Shown: piece by piece, positions 34,559 through 42,875 of the stretch | How the letters are laid out: every line of letters starts with the position of its first letter | Numbering within the stretch: the first letter of the stretch is position 1 | Assembly (NCBI RefSeq): GCF_039542385.1 | Contig: NZ_BAABIA010000005.1 | Coordinates: 310,001-374,000 of the forward strand | Reading direction: 5' to 3' | Length of the DNA stretch: 64,000 bases | Origin: Prosthecobacter algae | Lineage (GTDB): Bacteria > Verrucomicrobiota > Verrucomicrobiia > Verrucomicrobiales > Verrucomicrobiaceae | The notes under the pieces: generated by a model | What the model was told of the DNA's origin: nothing | Databases searched by the model: none | The model's input: the letters and a program-made list of their open reading frames with translations, nothing else | Position numbers and translations under genes: made by a program

Positions 34559-35818
34559 ATGTCCCCGGCATCTCATACTCCCATCCCCAGCGCGGTCAAA
34601 AAAACCGCCAATTCTCCGCCCCCAAATCCCAACCTCAACAGGCAGACTGGCAAGGAGCATTCGGCCTCCTCCCTCAGCGCCCCGCCTTTGGTCCTGGTGG
34701 TGGATGATCAGGCGCGCAACGTGCAGATGGTGAAAAAGGTGCTGTCCAGCGACGGCTTTCAGGTCGTCACCGCAGAGAGCGGGGAGGAGGCCCTGCGCTG
34801 CATCAGCAACCATTGGCCGGATCTCATCCTGCTGGATGTCGTCATGCCTGAGATGGACGGCTTTGAAGTCTGCGAGCAGATCAAAAGCAACCCTGCCACC
34901 CAGAACATCCCCATCATTTTCCTCTCCGGAGACACCGGGCACCAGTCCGTCATGACCGGCTTTGCCAAGGGTGGCATTGACTACATCTCCAAGCCTTTCA
35001 ACAAGTCCGAGCTCCTTGCCCGGGTTCGCACGCATGTGGAGCTGCACCGCAGCCAAGTGCGCAACCTCATGCAGGTGCAGGAACGCCGCCGCACTCTGGA
35101 CCTCATCGCCCACGAGTGGCACAAGCCGCTTCAGCGCATCTCCCTCTTCCTCTCCACCGTTTACCGCGACATGGAGGAGGCCGACCGGCCCGGCAGCATG
35201 CTGGCCCTCAGCAAAGAAGCCATGCGGGAAACTCACCGAATGCTGAGCTCCGTCGAAGGCTTTCTGCACCAGGAATCCTCCGCCGCAGGCGCTTTCCAGG
35301 AGGGAACCGCCCCGCTTGGCCTAACCACCGATGATTTAAAATCCATGGTGGGCAAATGGTACGTCACGGCGAAGCGCAAGCTGGTGGAGCTGATCCTCAC
35401 CGCCCCTGTGAAACCGCTGCCTGTGGCCGGCCTCTCCTTTGCCATCAACCAGATCGTGGATGCCGTGCTTTCCAATGCGGTCAACTTTACCCCTCAGGCA
35501 GGCCGCATCGAGGTCCGCATCGCCGAGAAAAACGGCCATATCGTGCTGCGCGTGAAGGACAACGGCCCAGGCTTTTCAGACGAATACCTGCGCCGCCAGT
35601 TCCAGCCCTACATGCATCACAGAGACGGCAGCACCCAGGCCAGCCTGGGCGTGGGCCTTGCCTCGGCCAAACGCATTGCCGACCGGATCAAGGCCACAAT
35701 GACCATCGGCAACCGCACCCGTGGTGCAGGCGGCTACGTCACCGTGACCTTTCCCAGCAGCGCTGTGAAACTCGCGGACTTGGAGACTCTGGAAGAGATC
35801 CCTTCCAACGATCTGTAA
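34559..35818 (+). CDS. receiver-histidine kinase (REC-HisKA-HATPase)
   Basis: The 419-residue soluble protein has an N-terminal receiver (LVLVVDDQARNVQMVKK, phospho-acceptor in LILLDVVMPEMDG, switch LSGD, Lys in YISKPFNKSEL), a kinase dimerisation helix with DLIAHEWHKPLQRISL, and a HATPase (LSNAVNFTPQAG, VKDNGPGFSD, LGVGLASAKRIAD). The His box is divergent (HEWHKPL instead of HELRTPL). Such proteins relay from one receiver to another. ATG at 34559 is used; the earlier open frame overlaps the malQ 3' region and is not coding. It resembles the protein at 40114. Confidence 0.88.
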   Translation: MSPASHTPIPSAVKKTANSPPPNPNLNRQTGKEHSASSLSAPPLVLVVDDQARNVQMVKKVLSSDGFQVVTAESGEEALRCISNHWPDLILLDVVMPEMDGFEVCEQIKSNPATQNIPIIFLSGDTGHQSVMTGFAKGGIDYISKPFNKSELLARVRTHVELHRSQVRNLMQVQERRRTLDLIAHEWHKPLQRISLFLSTVYRDMEEADRPGSMLALSKEAMRETHRMLSSVEGFLHQESSAAGAFQEGTAPLGLTTDDLKSMVGKWYVTAKRKLVELILTAPVKPLPVAGLSFAINQIVDAVLSNAVNFTPQAGRIEVRIAEKNGHIVLRVKDNGPGFSDEYLRRQFQPYMHHRDGSTQASLGVGLASAKRIADRIKATMTIGNRTRGAGGYVTVTFPSSAVKLADLETLEEIPSNDL

Positions 35819-35884
35819 AGGGGGCTTGGCTTGCTCGATTGGGCGAGCCCTCGCTTTCGGATTCAACTCCCAAAGGGGTCCCTC

Positions 35885-36343
35885 TCAATTGGGCGGGGCC
35901 ACCTGCACTCCCGTTGCATGACCGATCTCGGGCAGCTTGGCCCCTGCCTGGTAAGGCCATAGCGCGTGGCATTTGCGGCAATAAAACTTCTTCTCGAAAA
36001 GGCCGAAGTTACTCGCCCACTCCAGCAGCAGCGGTGTGATGAAATACTTGCGGGTAAACTGCGGATATTCCACCGCCAGGGAACCGCACTCCGGGCAACT
36101 GAAGATATGACGGCAGACCGGCTCATGCGTGCCCTGCATGTCCTGAATCAGGTTCACGGCGCGTGCATAGTCCGCATCATGGACTTGGACGATGGAAAAG
36201 GCCTTCGGTTTGGTGAAGAAAATGAAGCGCTGGATGTCTTGTTCGTCGTGGGTGCGGGCCGTGATACCATTGCGGCTCAGCGCCTCCGCCAGGTTTTCCG
36301 CCTCATACATGCTGTCCAGTGTCGCCAGATTGATATAGTTCAT
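35885..36343 (-). CDS. DUF2007-like protein with zinc-ribbon tail
   Basis: The 152-residue protein starts with MNYINLATLDSMYEAENLAEALSRNGI, which resembles the DUF2007 'prokaryotic signal transducing' domain. It is followed by FSCPECGSLAVEYP and FYCRKCHALWPY, two CxxC pairs that could bind one zinc. No membrane segment is seen. Function is unknown; it is monocistronic and convergent with the preceding receiver-kinase gene. Confidence 0.65.
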   Translation of the reverse strand: MNYINLATLDSMYEAENLAEALSRNGITARTHDEQDIQRFIFFTKPKAFSIVQVHDADYARAVNLIQDMQGTHEPVCRHIFSCPECGSLAVEYPQFTRKYFITPLLLEWASNFGLFEKKFYCRKCHALWPYQAGAKLPEIGHATGVQVAPPN

Positions 36344-36448
36344 AAGCGTGGGGTCTAGTTCACTGTATTCGCAGGGCTAGCCCTCGGTGCGTCTGACCAT
36401 TTTAGAGACGGCCAGGAGGAGAGGTGCAAACGATACGCATTTCACAAG

Positions 36449-36540
36449 ATGCACGGTTTTCCCCGTGCATTTCGTCACTGGCACCCTCGGGTGGCAAAAT
36501 GCGAAAGGATGTAACTCGTTGAAAATCAACAAATTTTCAA
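36449..36540. promoter_or_regulatory. two perfect inverted repeats upstream of the ECF sigma gene
   Basis: ATGCACGG/CCGTGCAT (36449-36456 and 36463-36470, 6-nt spacer) and TTGAAAAT/ATTTTCAA (36519-36526 and 36533-36540, 6-nt spacer) are perfect 8-6-8 dyads in the 290-bp gap between divergent genes. Their architecture suits dimeric regulators controlling the ECF sigma gene or the DUF2007-like gene. Confidence 0.5.
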
Positions 36541-36636
36541 CCGTGGCACAGCGGGTATGGGGTTTGCAATACAGGGAAGCAGCTCTGTGCACACCCATTT
36601 GAGCAACCCCTGAAACCCCTTTTGCCCACGCCCCCT

Positions 36637-37233
36637 ATGAAAATCGCCCCCACCTCCTCCTTCACGAACCTGGATGACGAAGCCCTCATGGCCTGCCTGG
36701 CCAACAAAGAGCCAAACGCCCTGTGGGTGATCCATGAGCGTTACCACTCCATTTTGAAGTCCATCATCATCTCCGTTATCCATGATGAAACCGAAGCTGA
36801 CGATGTTCTTCAGGAAGTGTTCATCCAGATCTGGACCCACGCCGCCAACTACTCTGTCGCCAAAGGCAAAGCCGCCGGCTGGCTCATCACCCTGGCACGC
36901 CGCCGCGCCATTGACCGCCTCCGCCAGCGCCACTCCTACCAGCTCGCCACCGAGCGGCTGGAAAAGGCCTCCCGGCCTTCGAACGCCTACGAGATCGAAA
37001 GCGCCCAGCACGACATTGAGAATCACGACATCCGCAATTACCTCAACAGCCTCCTGCAGACCCTGCCGGTGGCCCAGAAGGAAGTGGTGGTCCTCGCCCA
37101 CCTGCATGGCATGAGCCAGCGCCAGATCGCCTCCGCCATCAGCCTGCCGCTGGGCACGGTGAAAACCCGCCTGGAACTGGGCATGCGCAAGCTCTGCCAC
37201 ATCGCTGGTGGCACCCAGCACAAGGTGATGTAA
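36637..37233 (+). CDS. ECF RNA polymerase sigma factor
   Basis: The 198-residue sigma-70-family protein has region 2 (ALWVIHERYHSILKSIIISVIHDETEADDVLQEVFIQIW, then WLITLARRRAIDRLRQR) and region 4 (LPVAQKEVVVLAHLHGMSQRQIASAISLPLGTVKTRLELGMRKL) separated by a linker. It redirects RNA polymerase to specific promoters. No anti-sigma gene follows; the gene ends at a terminator. Start ATG at 36637 (MKIAPTSS); a TTG at 36622 in frame is less likely. Confidence 0.92.
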   Translation: MKIAPTSSFTNLDDEALMACLANKEPNALWVIHERYHSILKSIIISVIHDETEADDVLQEVFIQIWTHAANYSVAKGKAAGWLITLARRRAIDRLRQRHSYQLATERLEKASRPSNAYEIESAQHDIENHDIRNYLNSLLQTLPVAQKEVVVLAHLHGMSQRQIASAISLPLGTVKTRLELGMRKLCHIAGGTQHKVM

Positions 37234-37256
37234 TCACACTTCTTGTTAGTTTTTTC

Positions 37257-37300
37257 TGACCGGATCCTGGGAAACTGTCCCGGGACCCGGTCAGTTGTTT
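37257..37300 (+). terminator. terminator between sigma factor and isomerase genes
   Basis: CTGACCGG (37257-37264) pairs with CCGGTCAG (37287-37294), with an inner TGGG/CCC pairing, and is followed by TTGTTTGGG. T6 precedes it, so it could also work for the minus strand. It overlaps the stop codon of the convergent isomerase gene. Confidence 0.65.
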
Positions 37301-38127
37301 GGGCCTACCTCCACCAAATAATCAAAGGCACGCCGGGCGCGGACCAGCGTCTCGGCCACGGATTCGTTGGCGTTCCCCGCCAACTCCAGGATCAGGGAGC
37401 CTTTGAACTGATGCGTCTTCAGCTCTCCCAGCAGCCAGCGCCAGTCGATGACTCCTTCACCAGGATTGAGATGCGCGTCATAGTTGCCGCGGTTGTCGTT
37501 CGCATGCAGCATTTTCAGGTGGCCGGACAGCTTGTGGACCACGGTTCCCAGTTCCCCGGCCAGGTTCGCATGGCCTGTGTCTAGACAGGTGCCCACATTG
37601 CACTCCCGGATCTGGCCCAGGAGGTAGAGCATGTCGCTCGTGTGGCCAAAAAGCAGATGCGGCAGCATGTTTTCCAGCAGCAGGTTGACCCCCAGATCCT
37701 GGCATTTGCGGGCCACCATATTCAGGGAGTCTGCCGCATGGTTCATGTGCTGGAGGAATTCCTCCTGCGGCGGCCGCCCCTCCCTTTCAGGGCCAGGATG
37801 CAGCACAATGTTGCGCACCCCCATGGCCGCTGCCGCCGTGCAGGCCACCAGCAGCTCATTCACCGCGCCACGCCGGGTAGGCTCATGCAGGGAGGTGATG
37901 TCGATGTGGTCCGCAAACGGGGCGTGGAAGGAAAACGGGTGCAGGTCCAGCGCTCGCATCCGCTCGCCAGCCTCCCTCACCATGTCATGCTGGTGGTAGT
38001 CCAGATGTTTGGGGAAGGAGCAGATTTCAATCTGCCGGAAGCCGCTCTCGGCAATGCCGTCGAGCACTTCGAAAATGCTGCGCTGATAAAAGCAGCCGGT
38101 GGAAAGTCCGATGGGCCATTGGTTCAT
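37291..38127 (-). CDS. sugar phosphate isomerase/epimerase (AP endonuclease 2-like TIM barrel)
   Basis: The 278-residue protein is a xylose-isomerase-like TIM barrel. Family landmarks are IGLSTGCFYQ at strand 1, SFHAPF, IVLHPGPE, VNLLLENM (metal-binding Glu), GTCLDTGHANLAGE (Asp/His ligands), LKMLHANDNRG and GSLILELAG. Substrate is unknown and members range from sugar epimerases to AP endonucleases. The start at 38127 overlaps the stop of the upstream primase-like gene as ATGA, so both are translated together. That raises the possibility of a nucleic-acid role for the barrel. Confidence 0.85.
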   Translation of the reverse strand: MNQWPIGLSTGCFYQRSIFEVLDGIAESGFRQIEICSFPKHLDYHQHDMVREAGERMRALDLHPFSFHAPFADHIDITSLHEPTRRGAVNELLVACTAAAAMGVRNIVLHPGPEREGRPPQEEFLQHMNHAADSLNMVARKCQDLGVNLLLENMLPHLLFGHTSDMLYLLGQIRECNVGTCLDTGHANLAGELGTVVHKLSGHLKMLHANDNRGNYDAHLNPGEGVIDWRWLLGELKTHQFKGSLILELAGNANESVAETLVRARRAFDYLVEVGPNN

Positions 38128-39524
38128 AACATGGGGTGGGTGAGCAGGGTTTGGCGCAGTGGTGCCAGGCAGGCCCCGGCATCGCAGGGCGAGTGGCAAA
38201 AGCCTTTCTCCCGGGTGGATACGCAATTGAAATCAATGAGCTCGTCCAAGCCGGTGGCCCTCAGGCCAGCAAAGACGCGCGTGTAAAAATCTGCCCGGAT
38301 AGCGGCGCTGTAATCGCGCCAGTCCACGCCCCAGCCAAAGGCAGGGTTCTCAAACTTCGACCGGATGAGACCCGCTATGTGACGCGGATGCCACCCACGC
38401 GCCAGCAGGCTGCGGGTGATGAGCTGCATGCCCGCAGGCTTCAGCAGCCGGTCATTGGGATCCTCCAGTAGGCTACGCATGCACGTCGGCAGCGTGTGGA
38501 CAGGCGTCTGGTCATACGTTTCAAGCCAGCGGTCCTTGGCATCATGATGGTCGGAGTAAAAGAACTCATGAAAACGGCGCAGAGGCGAGGCCAGATACTC
38601 ATCCAGCAGGCGGGAAGTGCCGTGGGACTGCTCCGGAATCCGCACACAGGCTCGCCGGGCCAGGTCCCTCACCTCAGACTCCACCTGGCGCACCTGCAGG
38701 GCCAGCTTCACATCCATCTCATGCAGCGGCACCACCCGCACCAGCGGGATCTGATCCCGCACCTGCGGATCATCCGTCAGGCCCTGCATCCAGGGTTTCA
38801 GGTAATAGGTGAAGGGCTGGCGGATCATCCGCGAATACAGCGGGTCCCCATACTCGGAGATATCCACCGAGACGATCTCGCGCCGGCCTGAATGGCTAGG
38901 GCCCACATGCACGGCCGTGATCTCCACCGGGATGTCCATCAAAGGTGCCGCATCCTGCTTGATCCTCTGCGCCATGTACTCCATCACCAGCGATTGCCCG
39001 GCAAAGGCGCTCTGCGCGAGAGCCCCAATCTGCCCCGCAAACGGCTCCGGCACAGAAGCCACGCAGGCATCTCGCCACTCCGGTGCCGGATCCAGCAGGC
39101 TGAAACGCTGCGCCAGTTCGCTGTGACGTTCTATCCGCCAGACAAAATGATGCCCCTGCCCGGTGATGATGTGCAGTGGCCGGATGCCCCAGTGCAGCAG
39201 CAAGCACTCAATCACGCGCACCACCGGTTCCTGAATCTCAAAGGCCCGCTCTGGGTCCACATGGGCTTCCGCTGGTGAATCAAAGTTCACATATTCGATG
39301 TCCAGATGGAAAAGCAGTGACTTGGAATCCGAAAGAGAACGCGCCATGTCCAGGTCCCGCTCCAAAAACCAATCCAGCTCCGCCGGGGCACGCAACTGCG
39401 AACGCCGGAACTGGCAGCCGTCCGAATGCGTCAAATACGTGGCCGTCACCTGGTCCAGTGTCTCGCCGCCGAGAAACTCGATCAGCCGCTGCCGGATGGC
39501 GTCGTCCCGATAAAATGGTGTCAT
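38124..39524 (-). CDS. putative archaeo-eukaryotic primase (AEP)-like protein with Cys cluster
   Basis: I recognise no named family for this 466-residue protein, but its motif order fits AEP primases. LLFHLDIEYVNFD would be the metal-binding hDhE strand (near residue 75), IITGQGHHFVWRI the sGxGxH motif, and EIVSVDISEYGDP a third acidic strand. The C-terminus has FNCVSTREKGFCHSPCDAGAC, four Cys plus His, like the metal cluster behind primase cores. The start is ATG at 39524; a TTG at 39545 is the alternative. It is the first gene of a two-gene operon with the isomerase-like TIM barrel. DNA-repair or plasmid-type priming is inference; another nucleotidyl-transfer role is possible. Confidence 0.45.
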   Translation of the reverse strand: MTPFYRDDAIRQRLIEFLGGETLDQVTATYLTHSDGCQFRRSQLRAPAELDWFLERDLDMARSLSDSKSLLFHLDIEYVNFDSPAEAHVDPERAFEIQEPVVRVIECLLLHWGIRPLHIITGQGHHFVWRIERHSELAQRFSLLDPAPEWRDACVASVPEPFAGQIGALAQSAFAGQSLVMEYMAQRIKQDAAPLMDIPVEITAVHVGPSHSGRREIVSVDISEYGDPLYSRMIRQPFTYYLKPWMQGLTDDPQVRDQIPLVRVVPLHEMDVKLALQVRQVESEVRDLARRACVRIPEQSHGTSRLLDEYLASPLRRFHEFFYSDHHDAKDRWLETYDQTPVHTLPTCMRSLLEDPNDRLLKPAGMQLITRSLLARGWHPRHIAGLIRSKFENPAFGWGVDWRDYSAAIRADFYTRVFAGLRATGLDELIDFNCVSTREKGFCHSPCDAGACLAPLRQTLLTHPML

Positions 39525-39641
39525 CCAGTTTAATCGTTCGGGCAACGGTCCGCGCGTGCGGTGATGACACCTGAACCCCGGAAAAAACGCGGGGCCAAAG
39601 GCAACAGCGAAAGCGAAGTCTCATGAACCCAAATCACCACC

Positions 39642-39884
39642 ATGAACACCACTTCCCCCTGCGAAACCTGCGGCAATGTTTACGACAAAGCCTTCACAGT
39701 CACCCTCCAGGGCAAGACGCACACTTTTGACAGCTTCGAGTGTGCCATCCAGGCACTCGCCCCTGTCTGTGGCCATTGCGACTGCCGGATCATTGGCCAC
39801 GGGGTCGAATCGGACGAGCAGATCTTTTGCTGCGTCCATTGCGCCACCAAGGCTGGCGAAAAAGGGCTCAAAGACCGCCAATAA
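39642..39884 (+). CDS. small Cys-rich metal-binding protein
   Basis: The 80-residue protein has CETCGN, FECAIQ, CGHCDCRI and FCCVHCA, eight or nine Cys plus His spaced as in TRASH/MYM-type zinc or copper ribbons. DKAFTVTLQGKTHTFDSFECAIQAL is the most conserved-looking segment. Such proteins are metal sensors or stores. It stands alone between the primase-like gene and the next promoter region, where a sigma-54-like element follows. Confidence 0.75.
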   Translation: MNTTSPCETCGNVYDKAFTVTLQGKTHTFDSFECAIQALAPVCGHCDCRIIGHGVESDEQIFCCVHCATKAGEKGLKDRQ

Positions 39885-40032
39885 AACCACGAGCATAACG
39901 GGGGTGGCTTGAGCTCATCTGGCACACTCCACGTTGCACTTTGCGAATTGCTACCATTGCAAAACGCCAAAATAACTGGACCTTGGTCCCTGAGTCTTAC
40001 GCAAACTCGTGCCTCCGCCACCTCACCCGCAC

Positions 40033-40048
40033 TGGCATGCAACGTGCA
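40033..40048 (+). promoter_or_regulatory. sigma-54-type (-24/-12) promoter of the receiver-kinase/NtrC operon
   Basis: TGGCATGCAACGTGCA keeps the invariant GG and GC exactly ten bases apart and matches the consensus TGGCACG-N4-TTGCA at all but two specified positions. It lies 66 bases before the ATG at 40114. Confidence 0.6.
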
Positions 40049-40050
40049 TG

Positions 40051-40071
40051 GTGATCGCCATACGCGATCAC
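40051..40071 (+). promoter_or_regulatory. inverted repeat just downstream of the -12 element
   Basis: GTGATCGC (40051-40058) and GCGATCAC (40064-40071) are perfect arms with the spacer CATAC. Being just downstream of the predicted promoter it would suit a repressor or a 5'-leader hairpin. Confidence 0.5.
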
Positions 40072-40113
40072 GGTTGATTGTTCCCAGTGAAAGCAGCCCT
40101 CTCCCACTCCCTC

Positions 40114-41271
40114 ATGTCTTCTGCTTCCAAAAACGATCCCACTTCGCCCCGATCCACCATCATGGTCGTGGATGACCAGCCCCAAAACGTCAAGCTGGTG
40201 AGCGATCTCCTGACCGTGGCGATGGGGTATGAAGTCATCGAAGCGGAAAGCGGCTACCAAGCGCTGGAACTGCTGAAAAAAACCGTGCCCGACCTCATCC
40301 TTCTGGACGTGCTGATGCCCGAACAAGACGGCGTAGAGACCTGTAAAATCATCAAGGAGAATCCCACTCTCACCGACATTCCCATCATCTTCCTCTCAGC
40401 GGCTGATGACAAAAACCTCATCGTCCAGGCCCTGGAAAGCGGCGGCGTGGACTATGTGACCAAGCCCTTCAGCCGGGCCGAACTGCTCACCCGCGTGCGC
40501 ACCCATCTGGCCCTGAAAAAGGCCCATGATTCCCTCAAGGCCCTGGCCGAGGACAAGGACGAGTTACTGGGCATCCTTACCCATGACCTGAAGAACCACC
40601 TCGGTGGCATGCAGATGAGCGCCCAGCTCCTGCACGACCGGCTGGAGCGCCACCCCACCGATGACAAGTGCGAGCACCTCGTGGGCAACATCCTCCTCAA
40701 CACCACCCAGATGCTGGCTTTCGTGAAGGAATTCCTGGCCAACAGCCTCACCGAACGGATGATCCAGTTCAATGCGGAGCCGGTCAACCTCGCCCAGGCC
40801 GCCAACCAGGCCGTGCGGCAGTATCAGCTCGCTGCCGAGCGCAAGGAGATCGAATTCGTCTGCCAGCTCAACACGCCCAGCAGCACCATCGAGGCCGATC
40901 CCACCGCCCTCAAGCAGGTCCTCGACAACCTGCTTTCCAATGCCATCAAATTCTCGGCCTCCGGTAAAAAGATTTTCGTCTCCGTCTCCCCCATGAAGGG
41001 CGACTGTGTGGAGTGCTGCATCCGCGATGAGGGACCCGGATTTACCGATGAGGACAAGCAACACATGTTCCGCCGCTATGCTCGTCTCACAGCCAGGCCC
41101 ACCGCCGGGGAGCCGAGCACCGGCCTGGGCCTCAGCATTGTCAAAAAGCTGGTCGAAGCCATGCACGGCCATCTCCTGCTCGACTCCACCCTCGGCGAAG
41201 GCGCCACCTTCACCGTTCGGCTCCCCAAAAGCCGCCCAACCAAACGCCCGAACCACGAGCTCCGCCCCTGA
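40114..41271 (+). CDS. receiver-histidine kinase (REC-HisKA-HATPase)
   Basis: The 385-residue soluble kinase has receiver motifs IMVVDDQPQNVKLV, LILLDVLMPEQDG (phospho-Asp), FLSAADD and YVTKPFSRAEL. The HisKA helix has LLGILTHDLKNHLGGMQ, an HDLKN-type box, and the HATPase has NLLSNAIKFSASG, DEGPGFTDED and GLGLSIVKKLVEA. It is followed after 12 bases by an NtrC-type regulator, most likely its cognate partner. The operon appears to start from the sigma-54-like promoter at 40033. It is paralogous to the protein at 34559. Confidence 0.92.
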   Translation: MSSASKNDPTSPRSTIMVVDDQPQNVKLVSDLLTVAMGYEVIEAESGYQALELLKKTVPDLILLDVLMPEQDGVETCKIIKENPTLTDIPIIFLSAADDKNLIVQALESGGVDYVTKPFSRAELLTRVRTHLALKKAHDSLKALAEDKDELLGILTHDLKNHLGGMQMSAQLLHDRLERHPTDDKCEHLVGNILLNTTQMLAFVKEFLANSLTERMIQFNAEPVNLAQAANQAVRQYQLAAERKEIEFVCQLNTPSSTIEADPTALKQVLDNLLSNAIKFSASGKKIFVSVSPMKGDCVECCIRDEGPGFTDEDKQHMFRRYARLTARPTAGEPSTGLGLSIVKKLVEAMHGHLLLDSTLGEGATFTVRLPKSRPTKRPNHELRP

Positions 41272-41283
41272 CCCCTTACCGAC

Positions 41284-42687
41284 ATGGATTTCCTAGTGAT
41301 TGATGATGAAAAGAGCATCCGTGACGCCACGTGCATGCTCATAGATGACGAGGGCCACTACGCTGAGCCCGTGGTGAACACCGCCGGTGCCCTGGCCCGC
41401 CTGAAGGAGGAAAAGTACGACGCCATTTTGCTGGACCTCAACCTGGGGCCTGAAAACGGCCTGGATCTGCTGGATCTTCTGGTGAAGCACCACCCCCAGA
41501 TCCCCGTCGTCATGTTCACCGCCCAGGGCACCGTCAAGATGGCCGTGGAGGCCGTGCGCCGCGGGGCCCTAGACTTCCTGGAAAAACCCTTCACCCGTGA
41601 GGAGTTCCGCGCCGTGCTCGCCCGCCTGGCCCGCTTTCGTCAGATGAGCCAGCGCATCGAAACCCTTGAAAAAGAGGTCAAGGAAGTGCGCCAGCAAAGT
41701 GGGCCTGAACCGCGTTTTGACTTTGAAACACCCGTCATGAAATCCGTCATGGATGTGCTCATGCGCGCCGCCCGCGCACCCGCTGCCATCCTGATTCTCG
41801 GGGAAAGCGGCACGGGCAAAAGCGTGGTCGCCAAGGCCATCCATCAGCAGAGCCACCTCAAGGACAAACCCTTCGTCACCGTCAGTTGCCCTGCCCTGTC
41901 CAAAGAACTGCTGCAGAGCGACCTCTTCGGCCATGTCAAAGGTGCCTTCACCGGTGCCATCCGCGACACCTGGGGCAAGATCAAGCAAGCCGAGGGCGGC
42001 ACCCTCTTCCTCGACGAAATCGGCGAACTGCCGCTGGAGATCCAGCCCCAGCTTCTGCGCCTGCTCCAGGAACGTGAGTATGAGCGTGTGGGTGAAACCG
42101 TGACACGCAAGGCTGATGTCCGCATCATCGCCGCCACCAACCGCGACCTGAAGGAAAGCGTGCGCAACCGCACCTTCCGCGAAGACCTCTTCTTCCGCCT
42201 GAACGTCATCTCCGTCGAGATGCCGCCCCTCCGGCATCGCCAAAGCGACCTCCTGCGCATCGCTGAATATTACACCGAACACTTCGCCTCCCAAGTAGGG
42301 CGCAAGCTCCACGGCATCTCAGAGGCAGCCAAACGCCGCATCGCCAGCTACGGCTGGCCCGGCAACCTGCGTGAACTGCGCAACGCCATCGAGCGGGCCG
42401 TCATCCTGGCCAATACCGACCAACTGGAGGCCGATGACTTCCCCACCGAAGTGCATGGCGGGTCCTCCGTTTCCTCATCGCCAGCTTCCCTCGGCTCCAA
42501 TGGGGGCAGCATGAACTTCGGTGCCTGGGAGGGCATGACCCTCCAACAGATCGAAGAAGCCTGCATCAAGCACACCCTCGAGACTGCCTCCAGCCTGGCT
42601 GAAGCGGCTGTCATCTTGGGCATTGATCAGGCCACCCTCTACCGGAAACGGAAAAAGATGGGGCTGGACGCCAAAGCCGTCCATTGA
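41284..42687 (+). CDS. sigma-54-dependent response regulator (NtrC family)
   Basis: The 467-residue protein has a receiver (FLVIDDEKSIRD, phospho-Asp in AILLDLNLGPENG, Lys in FLEKPFTREE), an AAA+ domain and a Fis-type helix-turn-helix at the C-terminus (TLETASSLAEAAVILGIDQATLYRKRKKM). The AAA+ domain has Walker A GESGTGKS, the sigma-54-contacting loop KGAFTGAI, and Walker B GGTLFLDEIGEL. It activates sigma-54 promoters when phosphorylated, presumably by the kinase encoded just upstream. RpoN itself is encoded 2 kb to the right, and -24/-12-like elements precede several neighbouring stress genes. Confidence 0.95.
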   Translation: MDFLVIDDEKSIRDATCMLIDDEGHYAEPVVNTAGALARLKEEKYDAILLDLNLGPENGLDLLDLLVKHHPQIPVVMFTAQGTVKMAVEAVRRGALDFLEKPFTREEFRAVLARLARFRQMSQRIETLEKEVKEVRQQSGPEPRFDFETPVMKSVMDVLMRAARAPAAILILGESGTGKSVVAKAIHQQSHLKDKPFVTVSCPALSKELLQSDLFGHVKGAFTGAIRDTWGKIKQAEGGTLFLDEIGELPLEIQPQLLRLLQEREYERVGETVTRKADVRIIAATNRDLKESVRNRTFREDLFFRLNVISVEMPPLRHRQSDLLRIAEYYTEHFASQVGRKLHGISEAAKRRIASYGWPGNLRELRNAIERAVILANTDQLEADDFPTEVHGGSSVSSSPASLGSNGGSMNFGAWEGMTLQQIEEACIKHTLETASSLAEAAVILGIDQATLYRKRKKMGLDAKAVH

Positions 42688-42694
42688 GTTCCTC

Positions 42695-42837
42695 GGTGGT
42701 GAGCCTCATCGTTCAAACATGAGGCTCAATGGCCACCACACCATCTTCCATCCCCCTCTTCATCAAGACCTGACAAGGTCAGTCATCAAAGCAGAGGGCC
42801 AGCCTGCCACCCTCGAAAGAGTTACGCAGGCTGGCCC
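42695..42837. terminator. two strong hairpins between convergent genes
   Basis: GAGCCTCAT/ATGAGGCTC (42701-42727) and GGGCCAGCCTG/CAGGCTGGCCC (42796-42806 and 42827-42837) are perfect stems. Neither has a T-tract, but their position between the NtrC-type gene and the convergent DUF892 gene suggests termination or RNA protection. Confidence 0.5.
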
Positions 42838-42875
42838 AATGACTGAGTCAGAAGCGAAGGCCGGAGGGCCCGAAC

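Noticed and set aside
39917-39937. Possible sigma-54 promoter beginning TGGCACACTCC
   Set aside because: The -24-like TGGCAC is followed by TTGC eight instead of five bases later, so GG-N10-GC spacing fails.
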